The notes under the pieces are model-generated. The model ran no database searches and was not told the origin of the DNA. It saw nothing but the letters and a program-made list of their open reading frames with translations. From Rhodospirillales bacterium (GTDB lineage: Bacteria; Pseudomonadota; Alphaproteobacteria; Rhodospirillales; UBA2165): 34,978 nt of DNA. Positions within the stretch are counted from its first letter, which is position 1, and each line of letters opens with the position of its first letter. This document shows, in pieces, positions 1-7,957 of the stretch. The stretch lies in NCBI GenBank assembly GCA_012960465.1, contig DUBF01000047.1, positions 1-34,978 on the forward strand, written 5' to 3'. The translations under genes and the position numbers were made by a program.

Positions 1-114
1 ACAAATTCCCTAGGGTTTAGCAAAAAAGATCTAGAAAACCAACCGTTGGCCGGTAGCCTGCTCGGCCTAGAAGTAAAAGCACAGGGATTACCAGAGCCCA
101 AATTTATAGGTTGA
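1..114 (+). CDS. C-terminal tail of an unidentified protein, truncated by the window edge
   Basis: The first plus-strand frame is open from base 1 to a TGA at 112-114 and gives 37 residues ending in LPEPKFIG. The composition looks protein-like (AGSLLGLEVKAQGLPEP) and the orientation is convergent with the next gene, as expected for a real gene end. The product cannot be identified from so short a tail. The 155 bases between it and the end of the HD-domain gene are AT-rich and show no clear hairpin or open frame. Confidence 0.45.
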   Translation, partial: TNSLGFSKKDLENQPLAGSLLGLEVKAQGLPEPKFIG

Positions 115-269
115 AAAACTTATTTAATAGAAGTTGGGTAATTGAAGAAAAATTGCCGAAAAAAGATACTCAGTAGTTTTATGAAACCACCATTTTCTTA
201 TAAAAATTTCATTTTAATCATACTGGGCTATCCTTTATATCCCATATACTAATATAGATCTATCCAAAT

Positions 270-1037
270 TTATAAAGCGTTAGATGGGCGACGTAAAGTT
301 CTCCACATATGTGAAGCTGATGTATTATCATTGCCCAACCCTTCACTTGGCTGCTTGAAACCACGTCCTAATACATCTTCAAATTCATCCCACTCAACTA
401 AAATATCAGGATTAAACGAATAAAGATCATTCATGCAAATTTGACGGGCAGTCATATACCATTTGTGTTTCCGAGCGCGTTCATATTCAGCGACAATATA
501 GGGTTCAGGTTGATAATCTTCTCCAAACATTCGGTGATACATTTCAGGATATTCATAGCCAACATCAGGATCTGCAAAAAATCTACAACACTGGTGCATT
601 CTGATCGCCCAACTCACCTCTTCATCGACATATGGCTCAATTAGGGCCGCGCCCCAGTAACCATGATCAGCACGAATAAAACCACTCACTGCGACGTCAT
701 GTAAGAGACAAGCCAAAACAATTTTCTCGGGCAAACCAGCTTTCTGGGCAAGACGTGCGCTTTGAAGCAAATGTTGTTGTCCACCAATAGAAAAGCGCAA
801 ACGAACAAAATCCATGAAAGTTGGATTTTCCGGCATTTCTGGCAAACGCGGATCATCTCCCATCATAAGGTGCACACCTGGGGTTGTTTTGCCTCGTTTA
901 TACGACGGTTGCCGCCCCTCTTCTAACTGAGCAATTAGCGACCTCGCGATAATTTTTCCCTCGAGTTCTTTGATCTGTTGATCTTCTAATTTATCAGCAT
1001 ATTCAGATAATGAGATAGTATCTACATTTTGCTTCAT
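270..1037 (-). CDS. HD-domain protein, possible di-iron oxygenase or phosphohydrolase
   Basis: A 255-residue soluble protein. Candidate metal ligands occur in the order of an HD superfamily site: His89, His113-Asp114 (in CLLHDVA), His125 (DHGYWG), His148 (RMHQCC) and Asp204 (MNDLYSFN). This six-ligand pattern and the 24-residue gap between the first His and the HD pair resemble, from memory, the PhnZ/TmpB type of mixed-valence di-iron HD oxygenases. Some HD phosphohydrolases also bind two metals, so hydrolysis is not excluded. The gene is last in a minus-strand run behind a Rieske oxygenase, an RraA/LigK-like aldolase and a LigJ-like hydratase, which suggests a role in the same catabolism. 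The start is the ATG at 1037 with GAGAGGAA upstream. The HD call is solid; the reaction is unknown. Confidence 0.75.
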   Translation of the reverse strand: MKQNVDTISLSEYADKLEDQQIKELEGKIIARSLIAQLEEGRQPSYKRGKTTPGVHLMMGDDPRLPEMPENPTFMDFVRLRFSIGGQQHLLQSARLAQKAGLPEKIVLACLLHDVAVSGFIRADHGYWGAALIEPYVDEEVSWAIRMHQCCRFFADPDVGYEYPEMYHRMFGEDYQPEPYIVAEYERARKHKWYMTARQICMNDLYSFNPDILVEWDEFEDVLGRGFKQPSEGLGNDNTSASHMWRTLRRPSNAL

Positions 1038-1051
1038 ATCTTTATTCCTCT

Positions 1052-1069
1052 CTAGTTTAGTTAAACTAG
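1052..1069. promoter_or_regulatory. Perfect inverted repeat upstream of the HD-domain gene
   Basis: CTAGTTTA and TAAACTAG form 8-bp arms around a GT centre, immediately upstream of the ribosome binding site of the HD-domain gene on the minus strand. It sits in the 101-base gap after the Rieske gene. It could be an operator for separate control of the HD gene, or a weak hairpin. No T-run follows, so it is not an obvious terminator. Confidence 0.4.
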
Positions 1070-1138
1070 CAGTAGATCAAGAGTTAATTGGAGGATAAAA
1101 TATTTAATCGAAGTTACACCTCGTAAAATTAATTAAAC

Positions 1139-2413
1139 TCAAAACCTTTCATCCATTTTAATTCCAAGCGCCTCTTCATAAGCCGTTTTGACATGATCCG
1201 GTTGACCCGCCTGGAATACAAAATTGCGGGTCGCTCGCATAAAAATATTTTCTTTGTCCTCGAGCAATTCGCGCGGATACCCATTAATCATACGTTCATA
1301 ACCAATCAGAGGGAATTTAATACACTTATTAAGTTTCTCATCCCGCACGATAGCTTTAGGATCTTTACCATTTTCAATCCTTTTTAAATCATCCAAAAAC
1401 CGTTTGCGAACCATTGCAATACCTCGATCACTTCGCCCAAGGTTTTCCTTTGTCCGGTCGGCTTGGATACCTTGGCCCACCCAAGCTACAAAATCTTGAT
1501 TCATAACATGCGATGTTATCCAACGCCCAGTCTCCTCATCAACCAAAGGACCATACCAATGAGGAATACTATCTTGAACATAAGGTTCACAATCATTTGG
1601 GACCCTATTAAAAAACCAGCCAATACTCATAGTGTTTTCATCATCAATTGGGATACGCCATTCAAAATGATCCCCGGTGTACAGTGCATTAGGCCATAAG
1701 CAATGGCGACCAATCGTCCATAGAGGATGATTCTTATCTGTGTCTTCCCGGACACGCTTATAGCTAATGCCCCACTCAAATTCCTCAAAATCCAACTCTA
1801 GATGGGTTGGAGCATAAACGTTGGCTTCCCCGGAAAGTCTCGACGACCAATTAGAATGCATCCACTCAAAGTGAACTGGATCGCATGAATTCTCCTGACA
1901 CTGTAGCCAATTGCATGGAATTTCCGTCATCACAATTTGCACAAACCCGTTTTGCCAAGAAAATGGTTCATAATTTGGCACTAAAGGAACAGGTTTTGGG
2001 CCAAGATATGCCCAAACTAGACCACCTTTTTCCTCAACTGGATAATTAATAATTTTAATTGTCTCACGCAACTTATGTTCAGTATCTACGGTATCTTCAA
2101 AGGGCTGGGCGATACAGTTACCATCTTGATTAAAAAGCCAGCCGTGGTAATTACAGCGCAAACCACACTCCTCTGCGTAGCCATACGACAAATCAGCTCG
2201 GCGATGCGGACAATGACGATCAATTAAGCCAAACGTACCGCTTTTATCCTTGTATAAGACAAGATCTTCACCCATTAAACGGATTGGCTTAGTCTCTTTA
2301 TTATCAAACTCTGATATAGCTCCAATAGGCATCCAATACCGGCGTAGTAAATTTCCCATGGGTGTGTTAGCACCAACGTTCATAAGTGTTTCATTACGTT
2401 CTTTTTCTAACAC
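1139..2413 (-). CDS. Rieske non-heme iron oxygenase, phthalate 4,5-dioxygenase-like (oxygenase 1)
   Basis: A 424-residue oxygenase component expected to add oxygen to an aromatic ring or cleave an O-alkyl group in the cytoplasm. The N-terminal motif NTPMGNLLRRYW is shared by all four Rieske proteins here. The [2Fe-2S] site is Cys68-x-His70 (CPHRR) and Cys87-x2-His90 (CNYHGW). The mononuclear iron site is Asp178, His181 and His186 in SCDPVHFEWMH. The C-terminal part carries the NLGRSDRGI stretch typical of the family. Single-chain phthalate-type oxygenases need a separate reductase, and none is in the window. It lies 24 bases after the RraA-like gene and probably belongs to the same operon. 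The substrate cannot be read from the sequence. Confidence 0.9.
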   Translation of the reverse strand: MLEKERNETLMNVGANTPMGNLLRRYWMPIGAISEFDNKETKPIRLMGEDLVLYKDKSGTFGLIDRHCPHRRADLSYGYAEECGLRCNYHGWLFNQDGNCIAQPFEDTVDTEHKLRETIKIINYPVEEKGGLVWAYLGPKPVPLVPNYEPFSWQNGFVQIVMTEIPCNWLQCQENSCDPVHFEWMHSNWSSRLSGEANVYAPTHLELDFEEFEWGISYKRVREDTDKNHPLWTIGRHCLWPNALYTGDHFEWRIPIDDENTMSIGWFFNRVPNDCEPYVQDSIPHWYGPLVDEETGRWITSHVMNQDFVAWVGQGIQADRTKENLGRSDRGIAMVRKRFLDDLKRIENGKDPKAIVRDEKLNKCIKFPLIGYERMINGYPRELLEDKENIFMRATRNFVFQAGQPDHVKTAYEEALGIKMDERF

Positions 2414-2437
2414 GGCTAACCCCTAGTTAAACCAACA

Positions 2438-3094
2438 TTAGTTACTGACCAACATAGTTTCATAATCACCGCCCATCACGTCACTAACTGGTTTTCCAGC
2501 TTTAACGGCCGCAGCCATTGCAACTTCCTTACCTTGAATTTCTTCTGCCTTATCAAGCACATCATCCGAATGCTTTTGTGGAATAAAAACAACGCCACTT
2601 CCATCAGCTAAAACAAGATCTCCCGGATCAACGGCCACGCCACCAACATTAATCTTTTTATTCCAGTTATGCTCAGCAACACGGCCACGAGCAGTAAACG
2701 GCGTCGCAGCCCGCGCAAATACAGGAAAATCAACATCCCGACTTTCGTCGGCATCTCGAGCAGGTCCATCCACAATTACTCCCGATAAACCTTTCGCAGC
2801 AGCGGCTGTAGATAAAATGCCGCCCCATCCGGCGGCAATTTCAGTTTCTTTATTCTCAACAACAATTATATCACCAGGCAAAGCCGCATCAACTGCTGAA
2901 GAGCACAGATGCTTTTTTGGAATATCTGGGCTCGCCTTCCCAAGTTTAACTGTCTGAACTCGGCCGGCAATACGCCTCCGCACCGAAATCGAACTAAGAC
3001 CCATGACAGTACCTTTTATTCCTAAAGCATCTAACGCATCTGAAACTGCACATGTATCAATTTTTCTCAACCGTTCAACTGCGATATCAGACAT
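2438..3094 (-). CDS. RraA/LigK-like aldolase (4-carboxy-4-hydroxy-2-oxoadipate aldolase candidate)
   Basis: A 218-residue protein of the RraA superfamily. The signature stretch runs from GWGGILSTAAAAKG (89-102) into VIVDGPARDADE (107-118), with Arg113 and Asp114 as the usual substrate and metal-contact pair. DPGDLVLADGSGVVFIP (156-172) is also typical. The family includes LigK/GalC class II aldolases, which split 4-carboxy-4-hydroxy-2-oxoadipate to pyruvate and oxaloacetate, as well as RraA inhibitors of RNase E. The gene overlaps the end of the LigJ-like hydratase gene by 8 bases. That enzyme makes exactly this aldol substrate, so the aldolase reading is strongly favoured. This is family knowledge plus context; the sequence alone would not exclude another RraA-type lyase. 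Confidence 0.82.
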   Translation of the reverse strand: MSDIAVERLRKIDTCAVSDALDALGIKGTVMGLSSISVRRRIAGRVQTVKLGKASPDIPKKHLCSSAVDAALPGDIIVVENKETEIAAGWGGILSTAAAAKGLSGVIVDGPARDADESRDVDFPVFARAATPFTARGRVAEHNWNKKINVGGVAVDPGDLVLADGSGVVFIPQKHSDDVLDKAEEIQGKEVAMAAAVKAGKPVSDVMGGDYETMLVSN

Positions 3095-4097
3095 TTAGTT
3101 TAAATACCTTTTTAGCGTTACCCGAGAATATCATCTCTCGATCAGCATCGCTGAGAAAATCAATCTCATGAAAGTAAGGTTGAATATCATCCATTTCTCT
3201 GCCGGTTTCGGGGTTAATTTTTGAACCAACACCTGGACATTCTGCACCAAATAAGGCCCGTTCCGGTCCAACAACTTTCAACAATAACTCGATGGCATCT
3301 TTTGTATAAAGGACCGTATCAAAATACAGCTTATTCATACCATCGATAAAACGATCGCCTTCTGGACGGCGCATGGAACCAGCCTGAAACCGACCCAACT
3401 GATATGGCATGGCTCCACCCCCATGTGAAACAACAATTTTCAGATCGGGGAAGTCCTTTAAAACATCAGAATTGATGAGACCAAAAACAGCCGTCGTTTC
3501 TTCATTAATAAAACGAAGCGAATAGGGCTCGCGCGGAGATCTTGAGCCCGTCCCATGAATATGAGCGGGCACATCCAGCTCACATAATTTTTCATATAGT
3601 GGATACCAATACTTGTCACCCAGCGCTGGAGGATGCGTTCCACTATTTTCATAAGGATCAGGATTGAGGAGAGTGCCTTTAAAACCTAATTCATTCACAC
3701 AACGTTCCAATTCATTTATGGCAATATCAAGAGGCTCCCCAGCTACCGTTGGGATACCCGCAATTCCAATAAATCTATCGGGATAAATTTGGGTCTCTCG
3801 GTGAATTATATTATTAACTTCCTCATGAAACCACTGCACTAAAATAGCCTGCGATTCACTGTGCATAAGTTGAAAAGGGCGCGGCGAAATTAACTGCATA
3901 TCGGTGCCAACTTTATCAATATAATGCATATGCGGATGAGGAAACGCTTCCTTGTGTTCTTCAACGGCATGACGAATTTGATCGTCAGTTACATTTACCT
4001 TGCCGCGACCGTGAGCTCCACGATGCGATAATAAAGAAGCTTTATACGCCCATAATTCAACCGGAGCGCTTACATGAGCATGGCAATCAATAATCAT
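3087..4097 (-). CDS. ligJ: LigJ-type 4-oxalomesaconate hydratase (amidohydrolase superfamily)
   Basis: A 336-residue amidohydrolase-fold enzyme that closely resembles LigJ of the protocatechuate 4,5-cleavage pathway, which hydrates 4-oxalomesaconate to 4-carboxy-4-hydroxy-2-oxoadipate. Visible hallmarks are the N-terminal HxH zinc motif (His6, His8 in IDCHAHVSAPVELW), TDMQLISPRPFQ (65-76), LNPDPYENSG, RYWYPL-like KYWYPLYEKLCELDVPAHIH with His179 and His181, VVSHGGGAMPYQLGRF with His225, and LFGAECPGVG with Glu286. Most relatives have Asp at that last site; as I recall, LigJ uses Glu. The downstream neighbour overlaps by 8 bases and is LigK-like, which makes the two consecutive steps translationally coupled. 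A GntR regulator lies 71 bases upstream on the same strand. The start is ATG at 4097 after GGGAGG. Confidence 0.87.
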   Translation of the reverse strand: MIIDCHAHVSAPVELWAYKASLLSHRGAHGRGKVNVTDDQIRHAVEEHKEAFPHPHMHYIDKVGTDMQLISPRPFQLMHSESQAILVQWFHEEVNNIIHRETQIYPDRFIGIAGIPTVAGEPLDIAINELERCVNELGFKGTLLNPDPYENSGTHPPALGDKYWYPLYEKLCELDVPAHIHGTGSRSPREPYSLRFINEETTAVFGLINSDVLKDFPDLKIVVSHGGGAMPYQLGRFQAGSMRRPEGDRFIDGMNKLYFDTVLYTKDAIELLLKVVGPERALFGAECPGVGSKINPETGREMDDIQPYFHEIDFLSDADREMIFSGNAKKVFKLNV

Positions 4098-4168
4098 TAT
4101 TTCCCTCCCTTAGGTATTATATAAGTAAATCTCTTTTTTGCCTACAATTCTGCGGTTCTATAATATGT

Positions 4169-4927
4169 TTAACAACAAATGGGGCCGTTAGATGACTGTT
4201 TATTATTTTCCGGAAAAGCTATCGTCCGAATACTAGAGAGATGGGCTACCATTAACTTTCTAGCTGGCTCAGCTTCACCTTCTTTAATCATGGTGAATAA
4301 TTTTTGATGTACCTCATACGCGTGTTCCGCAATTTCCCGCTTAGCGCGTTTAGCTCCCCGTGGCCAAATAACATGACGAAGAGATTTAAACTGAGCAACA
4401 AGAGCTCGGTTCCCCGAAGCTTCAATAATTGCCAAATGAAACTTTTGGCCTGCTTGTGTAAATTCTTCTGGATTATCTAATACCAAACTGGCTTCATCTA
4501 ACAATTGTGACAGACGTTCAAGATCTTTTTCAGTTCGATTTTGTGCCGCCAGTTCAGTCCCTGTGCTCTCAATCACTATCTGCATATCAAGGATTTCATA
4601 TTCAGTGACACCTGAAAGCTTAAATTGGATGGCCAGAGCGTCTGAAAAATGATCAAGATTACCGTTTGCTATTCGGGTTCCTCCAGTCGCTCCAACCCGA
4701 ATCTCAACAATGCCCATGGTTTCCAGGGTACGAAGAGCATCACGCACGGTAATTCGACTGACATCAAATTGCCGGGCAAGCTCCTTCTCGGAACCAATGA
4801 GGTCACCCGGCCCGAGTTTTCCCGCAAATAAAGCTTCACGGACTTGCGCAACTATTTGGTTCGCCACTGAGTTAGCGCGCACAGGTGCCCAAGATGGCGG
4901 TGTTCGATTAAGTAAAGACTTATCCAT
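4169..4927 (-). CDS. GntR family regulator, FadR/FCD subfamily (regulator 1)
   Basis: A 252-residue transcription factor. Residues 20-88 form the GntR winged helix (VANQIVAQVREALFAG, SEKELARQFDVSRITVRDAL, GIVEIRVGATGGTRI). An all-helical FCD ligand-binding domain follows (about 100-235) with candidate metal-binding His residues in KFHLAIIEASGN and EHAYEVHQ. The gene heads the ligJ-aldolase-Rieske-HD run and is divergent from the ABC transporter, so it probably controls both from the shared 171-base region. It is a paralogue of the regulator at 18687-19457: both contain an SLRxVIWP motif and both end in Ile-Cys-Cys. The effector is unknown, but an aromatic acid or ring-cleavage product is plausible. 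Confidence 0.9.
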   Translation of the reverse strand: MDKSLLNRTPPSWAPVRANSVANQIVAQVREALFAGKLGPGDLIGSEKELARQFDVSRITVRDALRTLETMGIVEIRVGATGGTRIANGNLDHFSDALAIQFKLSGVTEYEILDMQIVIESTGTELAAQNRTEKDLERLSQLLDEASLVLDNPEEFTQAGQKFHLAIIEASGNRALVAQFKSLRHVIWPRGAKRAKREIAEHAYEVHQKLFTMIKEGEAEPARKLMVAHLSSIRTIAFPENNKQSSNGPICC

Positions 4928-5098
4928 TTGAATTCTATTTGAATTCCCAAATAATTATTTTGATATAATGATATAACAATTAGATCATTATTTGGTTTAA
5001 CGTCAAGAATATTGTGTTAAATTAAAACGGCAAACAGTGAGGATACCAAGATTACTCAATAAAAGTTTGATTTAACAAATTTAACAGTAGGAATAATC
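4928..5098. promoter_or_regulatory. Divergent promoter and operator region between regulator 1 and the ABC transporter
   Basis: This 171-base AT-rich gap separates two divergent genes. Inverted arms CCAAATAAT (4947-4955) and ATTATTTGG (4987-4995) are 31 bases apart, and AAATAATTATTT (4949-4960) is itself palindromic. ATTTGAATTC occurs twice, at 4926-4935 and 4937-4946, with an 11-base period. A candidate plus-strand promoter is TTGATA (4960-4965), 17 bases, GATCAT. A candidate minus-strand -35 is TTGACG (complement of 5001-5006). The promoter calls are weak. The symmetric elements are seen directly, but which protein binds is inference. Confidence 0.45.
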
Positions 5099-6016
5099 GT
5101 GGCACGTTTTTTACTCCATCGTTTCTACATATCGATCCTTGTTGCAATTACGGTCTCCGTAATTGCGTTCAGTTTGTTGCGCCTATCGGGTGACTTAGCC
5201 GCAGAACTTGCTGGCGAAGATGCAACCGAAGATGAAATTGCCCTCATCGCACACCAATATGGGCTCGATCGTCCCCTATACGTTCAGTATTTTGACTGGG
5301 CCAAGAATGCAGTATCCGGTGACCTAGGTCGCTCTTTATTCACAAATGAACCCGTCGCTGAAATGATATTTGAAAGACTTGGTGTGACAATCAAACTAGC
5401 CTTCTACTCCATTACGCTTGGCTTAATATTGGCAATTCCCCTTGGCGTTCTAGCATCGATAAAACCAAATACATGGATAGATCGGATGTCATTAGGCTTG
5501 GCAGTTTTTGGTCAAGCAATACCAAACTTCTTTTTTGCGCTGTTACTCATATTATTATTTGGTGTTCAACTTCGATGGCTACCAATATCTGGCAATGATA
5601 CATTTGCACATTTTATTATGCCGACAATGACTTTAGGAATTGGTGTAATGCCACAGTTTATGCGTCTAACAAGAACTGGGATGCTCGATGTTCTAGACTC
5701 AGACTTCATTCGCACAGCACGAGCCAAAGGACTTAATCCGATGCGCGTTTTATTTAAACATGCGTTACGCAATGCAATCCTGCCAATTGTTTCATTAATG
5801 GCTGTCGTGCTCGGCTTTCTACTCGGGGGCACGGTGATTATTGAGTCAATATTCGCATTAAACGGTGTTGGGTTCTTAGCATTTGAATCAATAATGCGCC
5901 AAGATTTTCCTGTGGTTCAATCGATAGTGTTTATTTTGTCCTTATCATACATTTTACTGACGTTGTTTTCCGATTTGATCAACGCTCAACTCGATCCAAG
6001 AATAAGGCTGGGATAA
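5099..6016 (+). CDS. ABC transporter permease, DppB/OppB type
   Basis: A 305-residue inner-membrane permease of the peptide/nickel/opine (DppB) family. It has an N-terminal membrane helix, then the conserved QYGLDRPLYVQYFDW and GDLGRSLFT stretches, about five further hydrophobic segments and the EAA-loop ATPase contact TARAKGLNPMRVLFKHALRNA near residues 207-227. The start is GTG at 5099 with GTAGGA seven bases upstream. It is first in a four-gene plus-strand operon with permease 2 and two ATPases. No binding protein lies in this operon; three paralogous ones are encoded nearby on the other strand. The cargo is probably an aromatic acid or conjugate rather than a peptide, judging by its neighbours (inference). 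Confidence 0.93.
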   Translation: MARFLLHRFYISILVAITVSVIAFSLLRLSGDLAAELAGEDATEDEIALIAHQYGLDRPLYVQYFDWAKNAVSGDLGRSLFTNEPVAEMIFERLGVTIKLAFYSITLGLILAIPLGVLASIKPNTWIDRMSLGLAVFGQAIPNFFFALLLILLFGVQLRWLPISGNDTFAHFIMPTMTLGIGVMPQFMRLTRTGMLDVLDSDFIRTARAKGLNPMRVLFKHALRNAILPIVSLMAVVLGFLLGGTVIIESIFALNGVGFLAFESIMRQDFPVVQSIVFILSLSYILLTLFSDLINAQLDPRIRLG

Positions 6017-6020
6017 AAAA

Positions 6021-6941
6021 ATGCTAAACCTTACGACTGAAAACAGTGAGAATAATCAAGCCGACGAATTTGAAATAGCGGTCCCCTCACCACCCGAATT
6101 GATGAAACGACGGGCAAAATCCCACCTAGGTTTTATTCTCGGAGGGAGTGTCGTTTTATTTGCATTAATCGTTGCCATTTTTGCACCGCTCTTGGCACCC
6201 TTTGACCCTTATGATCAAGACCTAACTCGGCGGCTAGTTCAGCCGATCTGGCATCCAACGGGCACCTGGAAACATCCATTTGGAACGGACGCCTTGGGAC
6301 GCGATTATCTCAGCCGAATTATGTTTGGATCGCAAGTCTCATTAATGATCGGATTTTTTGCCGCAATAATCTCAGCTGTCGTTGGGTCTACAATTGGCAT
6401 GATGGGCGGCTATTTCGGCGGTCGCACAGATAATTTCATTATGTATCTAATTAATGTCAAGTTAGCTCTCCCAGGACTGCTAGTGGCTCTTTCATTAGTT
6501 TCTGTTTTTGGCGGCTCCATAGTAGCATTAATTATCATCCTATCCTTCTTATTTTGGGATCGCTATGCTGTGGTAACACGCAGTATCACTCAACAAATCC
6601 GCGTGAATGACTATATAACTGCGGCACAGGCTTTAGGGGCTTCACGGACGCGGATTATTTTGGGTGAAGTCCTTCCGAACGTAATGAACCAAATTATTGT
6701 GATCGCCAGTCTCGAGATGGCCGTTGCCATTATAATTGAAGCCGCCTTATCGTTCCTCGGTTTAGGTATTCAACCACCGACACCCTCATGGGGTTTGCTC
6801 GTCTCAGAAGGCCGATCTTTTATGTTTTTCAAACCATATTTAATAGTACTGCCCGGTGTAGCTATTTTCTTCCTTGTAATCTCAATCAACATGATGGGCG
6901 ATGGCATCCGGGACATTACAGCACCGGAAGGGCGCAATTAA
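6021..6941 (+). CDS. ABC transporter permease, DppC/OppC type
   Basis: A 306-residue second permease. It has the N-terminal OppC_N-like segment (HLGFILGGSVVLFALIVAIF), the signature HPFGTDALGRDYLSRIMFG (about residues 89-107), several membrane helices, and the EAA loop ITAAQALGASRTRIILGEVLPN. It should pair with the DppB-type permease to form the translocation channel. It begins four bases after the stop of the upstream gene. Its TAA stop overlaps the ATG of the next gene (TAATG), which suggests translational coupling. Confidence 0.93.
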   Translation: MLNLTTENSENNQADEFEIAVPSPPELMKRRAKSHLGFILGGSVVLFALIVAIFAPLLAPFDPYDQDLTRRLVQPIWHPTGTWKHPFGTDALGRDYLSRIMFGSQVSLMIGFFAAIISAVVGSTIGMMGGYFGGRTDNFIMYLINVKLALPGLLVALSLVSVFGGSIVALIIILSFLFWDRYAVVTRSITQQIRVNDYITAAQALGASRTRIILGEVLPNVMNQIIVIASLEMAVAIIIEAALSFLGLGIQPPTPSWGLLVSEGRSFMFFKPYLIVLPGVAIFFLVISINMMGDGIRDITAPEGRN

Positions 6942-7957
6942 TGTCCCAAGAAATAGTTCTTGAGGTTAAAGATTTATCTGTTGATATCAACGTGCCGGCT
7001 GGCACTTTGCACGCGGTCTCCAATCTAAGCCTCCATGTCAAAAAAGGAGAAACCTTATGTATTGTTGGGGAATCCGGCTGCGGCAAATCAATAGCGTCAC
7101 TTGCAATAATGAATTTACTCCCACGGAGGGCTTCTCTGACAGCCAAAACACTAGCTCTCGAAGGACGTGATTTATTAAGTCTGAGTGAAGCAGAATTTTC
7201 TAACCTGCGCGGTGATCGAATCGGCATGATCTTTCAAGATCCAATGACTTCACTTAATCCAGTCTTCCGAATTGGGAACCAATTGGAGGAAGTTTATATG
7301 GAGCATGGCAAAGGCAATCGAAAGGAAGCTCGTGAGCGAGCAGAGTACCTGCTTGAGAAAGTTGGGATTGTCGCTCCGAAGGAACGTCTTTCGCAATATC
7401 CACACCAACTCTCCGGAGGCCTCCGACAACGAATGATGATTGCAATGACACTAATGTGTGATCCAGCGTTAATAATTGCCGATGAACCCACAACAGCTCT
7501 TGATGTTACTATGCAAGCACAAACTTTAAACCTCTTACGATCATTGCAAAAAGAATTTAATACTGGCTTAATACTTATTACACACGACTTAGGTGTTGTT
7601 GCCAGAATGGCAGACCGAGTAATGGTAATGTATGCAGGGTACGCTGTCGAAATAGGAACGGCTGTCGAAGTATTTGACAACCCCAATCACCCCTACACAC
7701 GAGGGCTTATAGATTGCATTCCAGTTCCCGGCCGCAGAAAGCCAGGCTCAAAGCTTGGCTCTATCCGGGGAATAGTGCCAGCCCTCGTCGGCGATATAAA
7801 AGGCTGCACGTTCAGAAATCGTTGCGATTTTTCTATCACCCAGTGTGCGGACGAAATTGTTGCTTTAAAAGAACTAGGTAAGGGTCGTGCCTTTCGTTGT
7901 ATACTGACGCCCGAGGAACGTAAGACGACTTTACAGAATCCAGGAATTACACAATGA
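6941..7957 (+). CDS. ABC transporter ATP-binding protein, DppD/OppD type
   Basis: A 338-residue ATPase. Walker A is GESGCGKS (about 44-51), the signature is LSGGLRQR, Walker B is LIIADEPTTALD, and the H-loop is LITHDLGVV. The C-terminal oligopeptide-transporter extension has a cysteine cluster, CTFRNRCDFSITQC. The open frame extends upstream to 6788, inside the permease gene, but the ATG at 6941 starts the conserved MSQEIVLEVKDLSVDI and overlaps the permease stop, so it is chosen. It energises uptake with the DppF-type subunit, whose gene overlaps by four bases (ATGA). Confidence 0.93.
   Translation: MSQEIVLEVKDLSVDINVPAGTLHAVSNLSLHVKKGETLCIVGESGCGKSIASLAIMNLLPRRASLTAKTLALEGRDLLSLSEAEFSNLRGDRIGMIFQDPMTSLNPVFRIGNQLEEVYMEHGKGNRKEARERAEYLLEKVGIVAPKERLSQYPHQLSGGLRQRMMIAMTLMCDPALIIADEPTTALDVTMQAQTLNLLRSLQKEFNTGLILITHDLGVVARMADRVMVMYAGYAVEIGTAVEVFDNPNHPYTRGLIDCIPVPGRRKPGSKLGSIRGIVPALVGDIKGCTFRNRCDFSITQCADEIVALKELGKGRAFRCILTPEERKTTLQNPGITQ

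Noticed and set aside
2438-3094. Naming the RraA-family gene as an RNase E regulator
   Set aside because: Its 8-base overlap with a LigJ-type hydratase gene favours the aldolase role.
6788-6940. Upstream extension of the DppD-type ATPase frame into the permease gene
   Set aside because: The added residues are out of family, and the ATG at 6941 overlaps the permease stop and begins the conserved domain.
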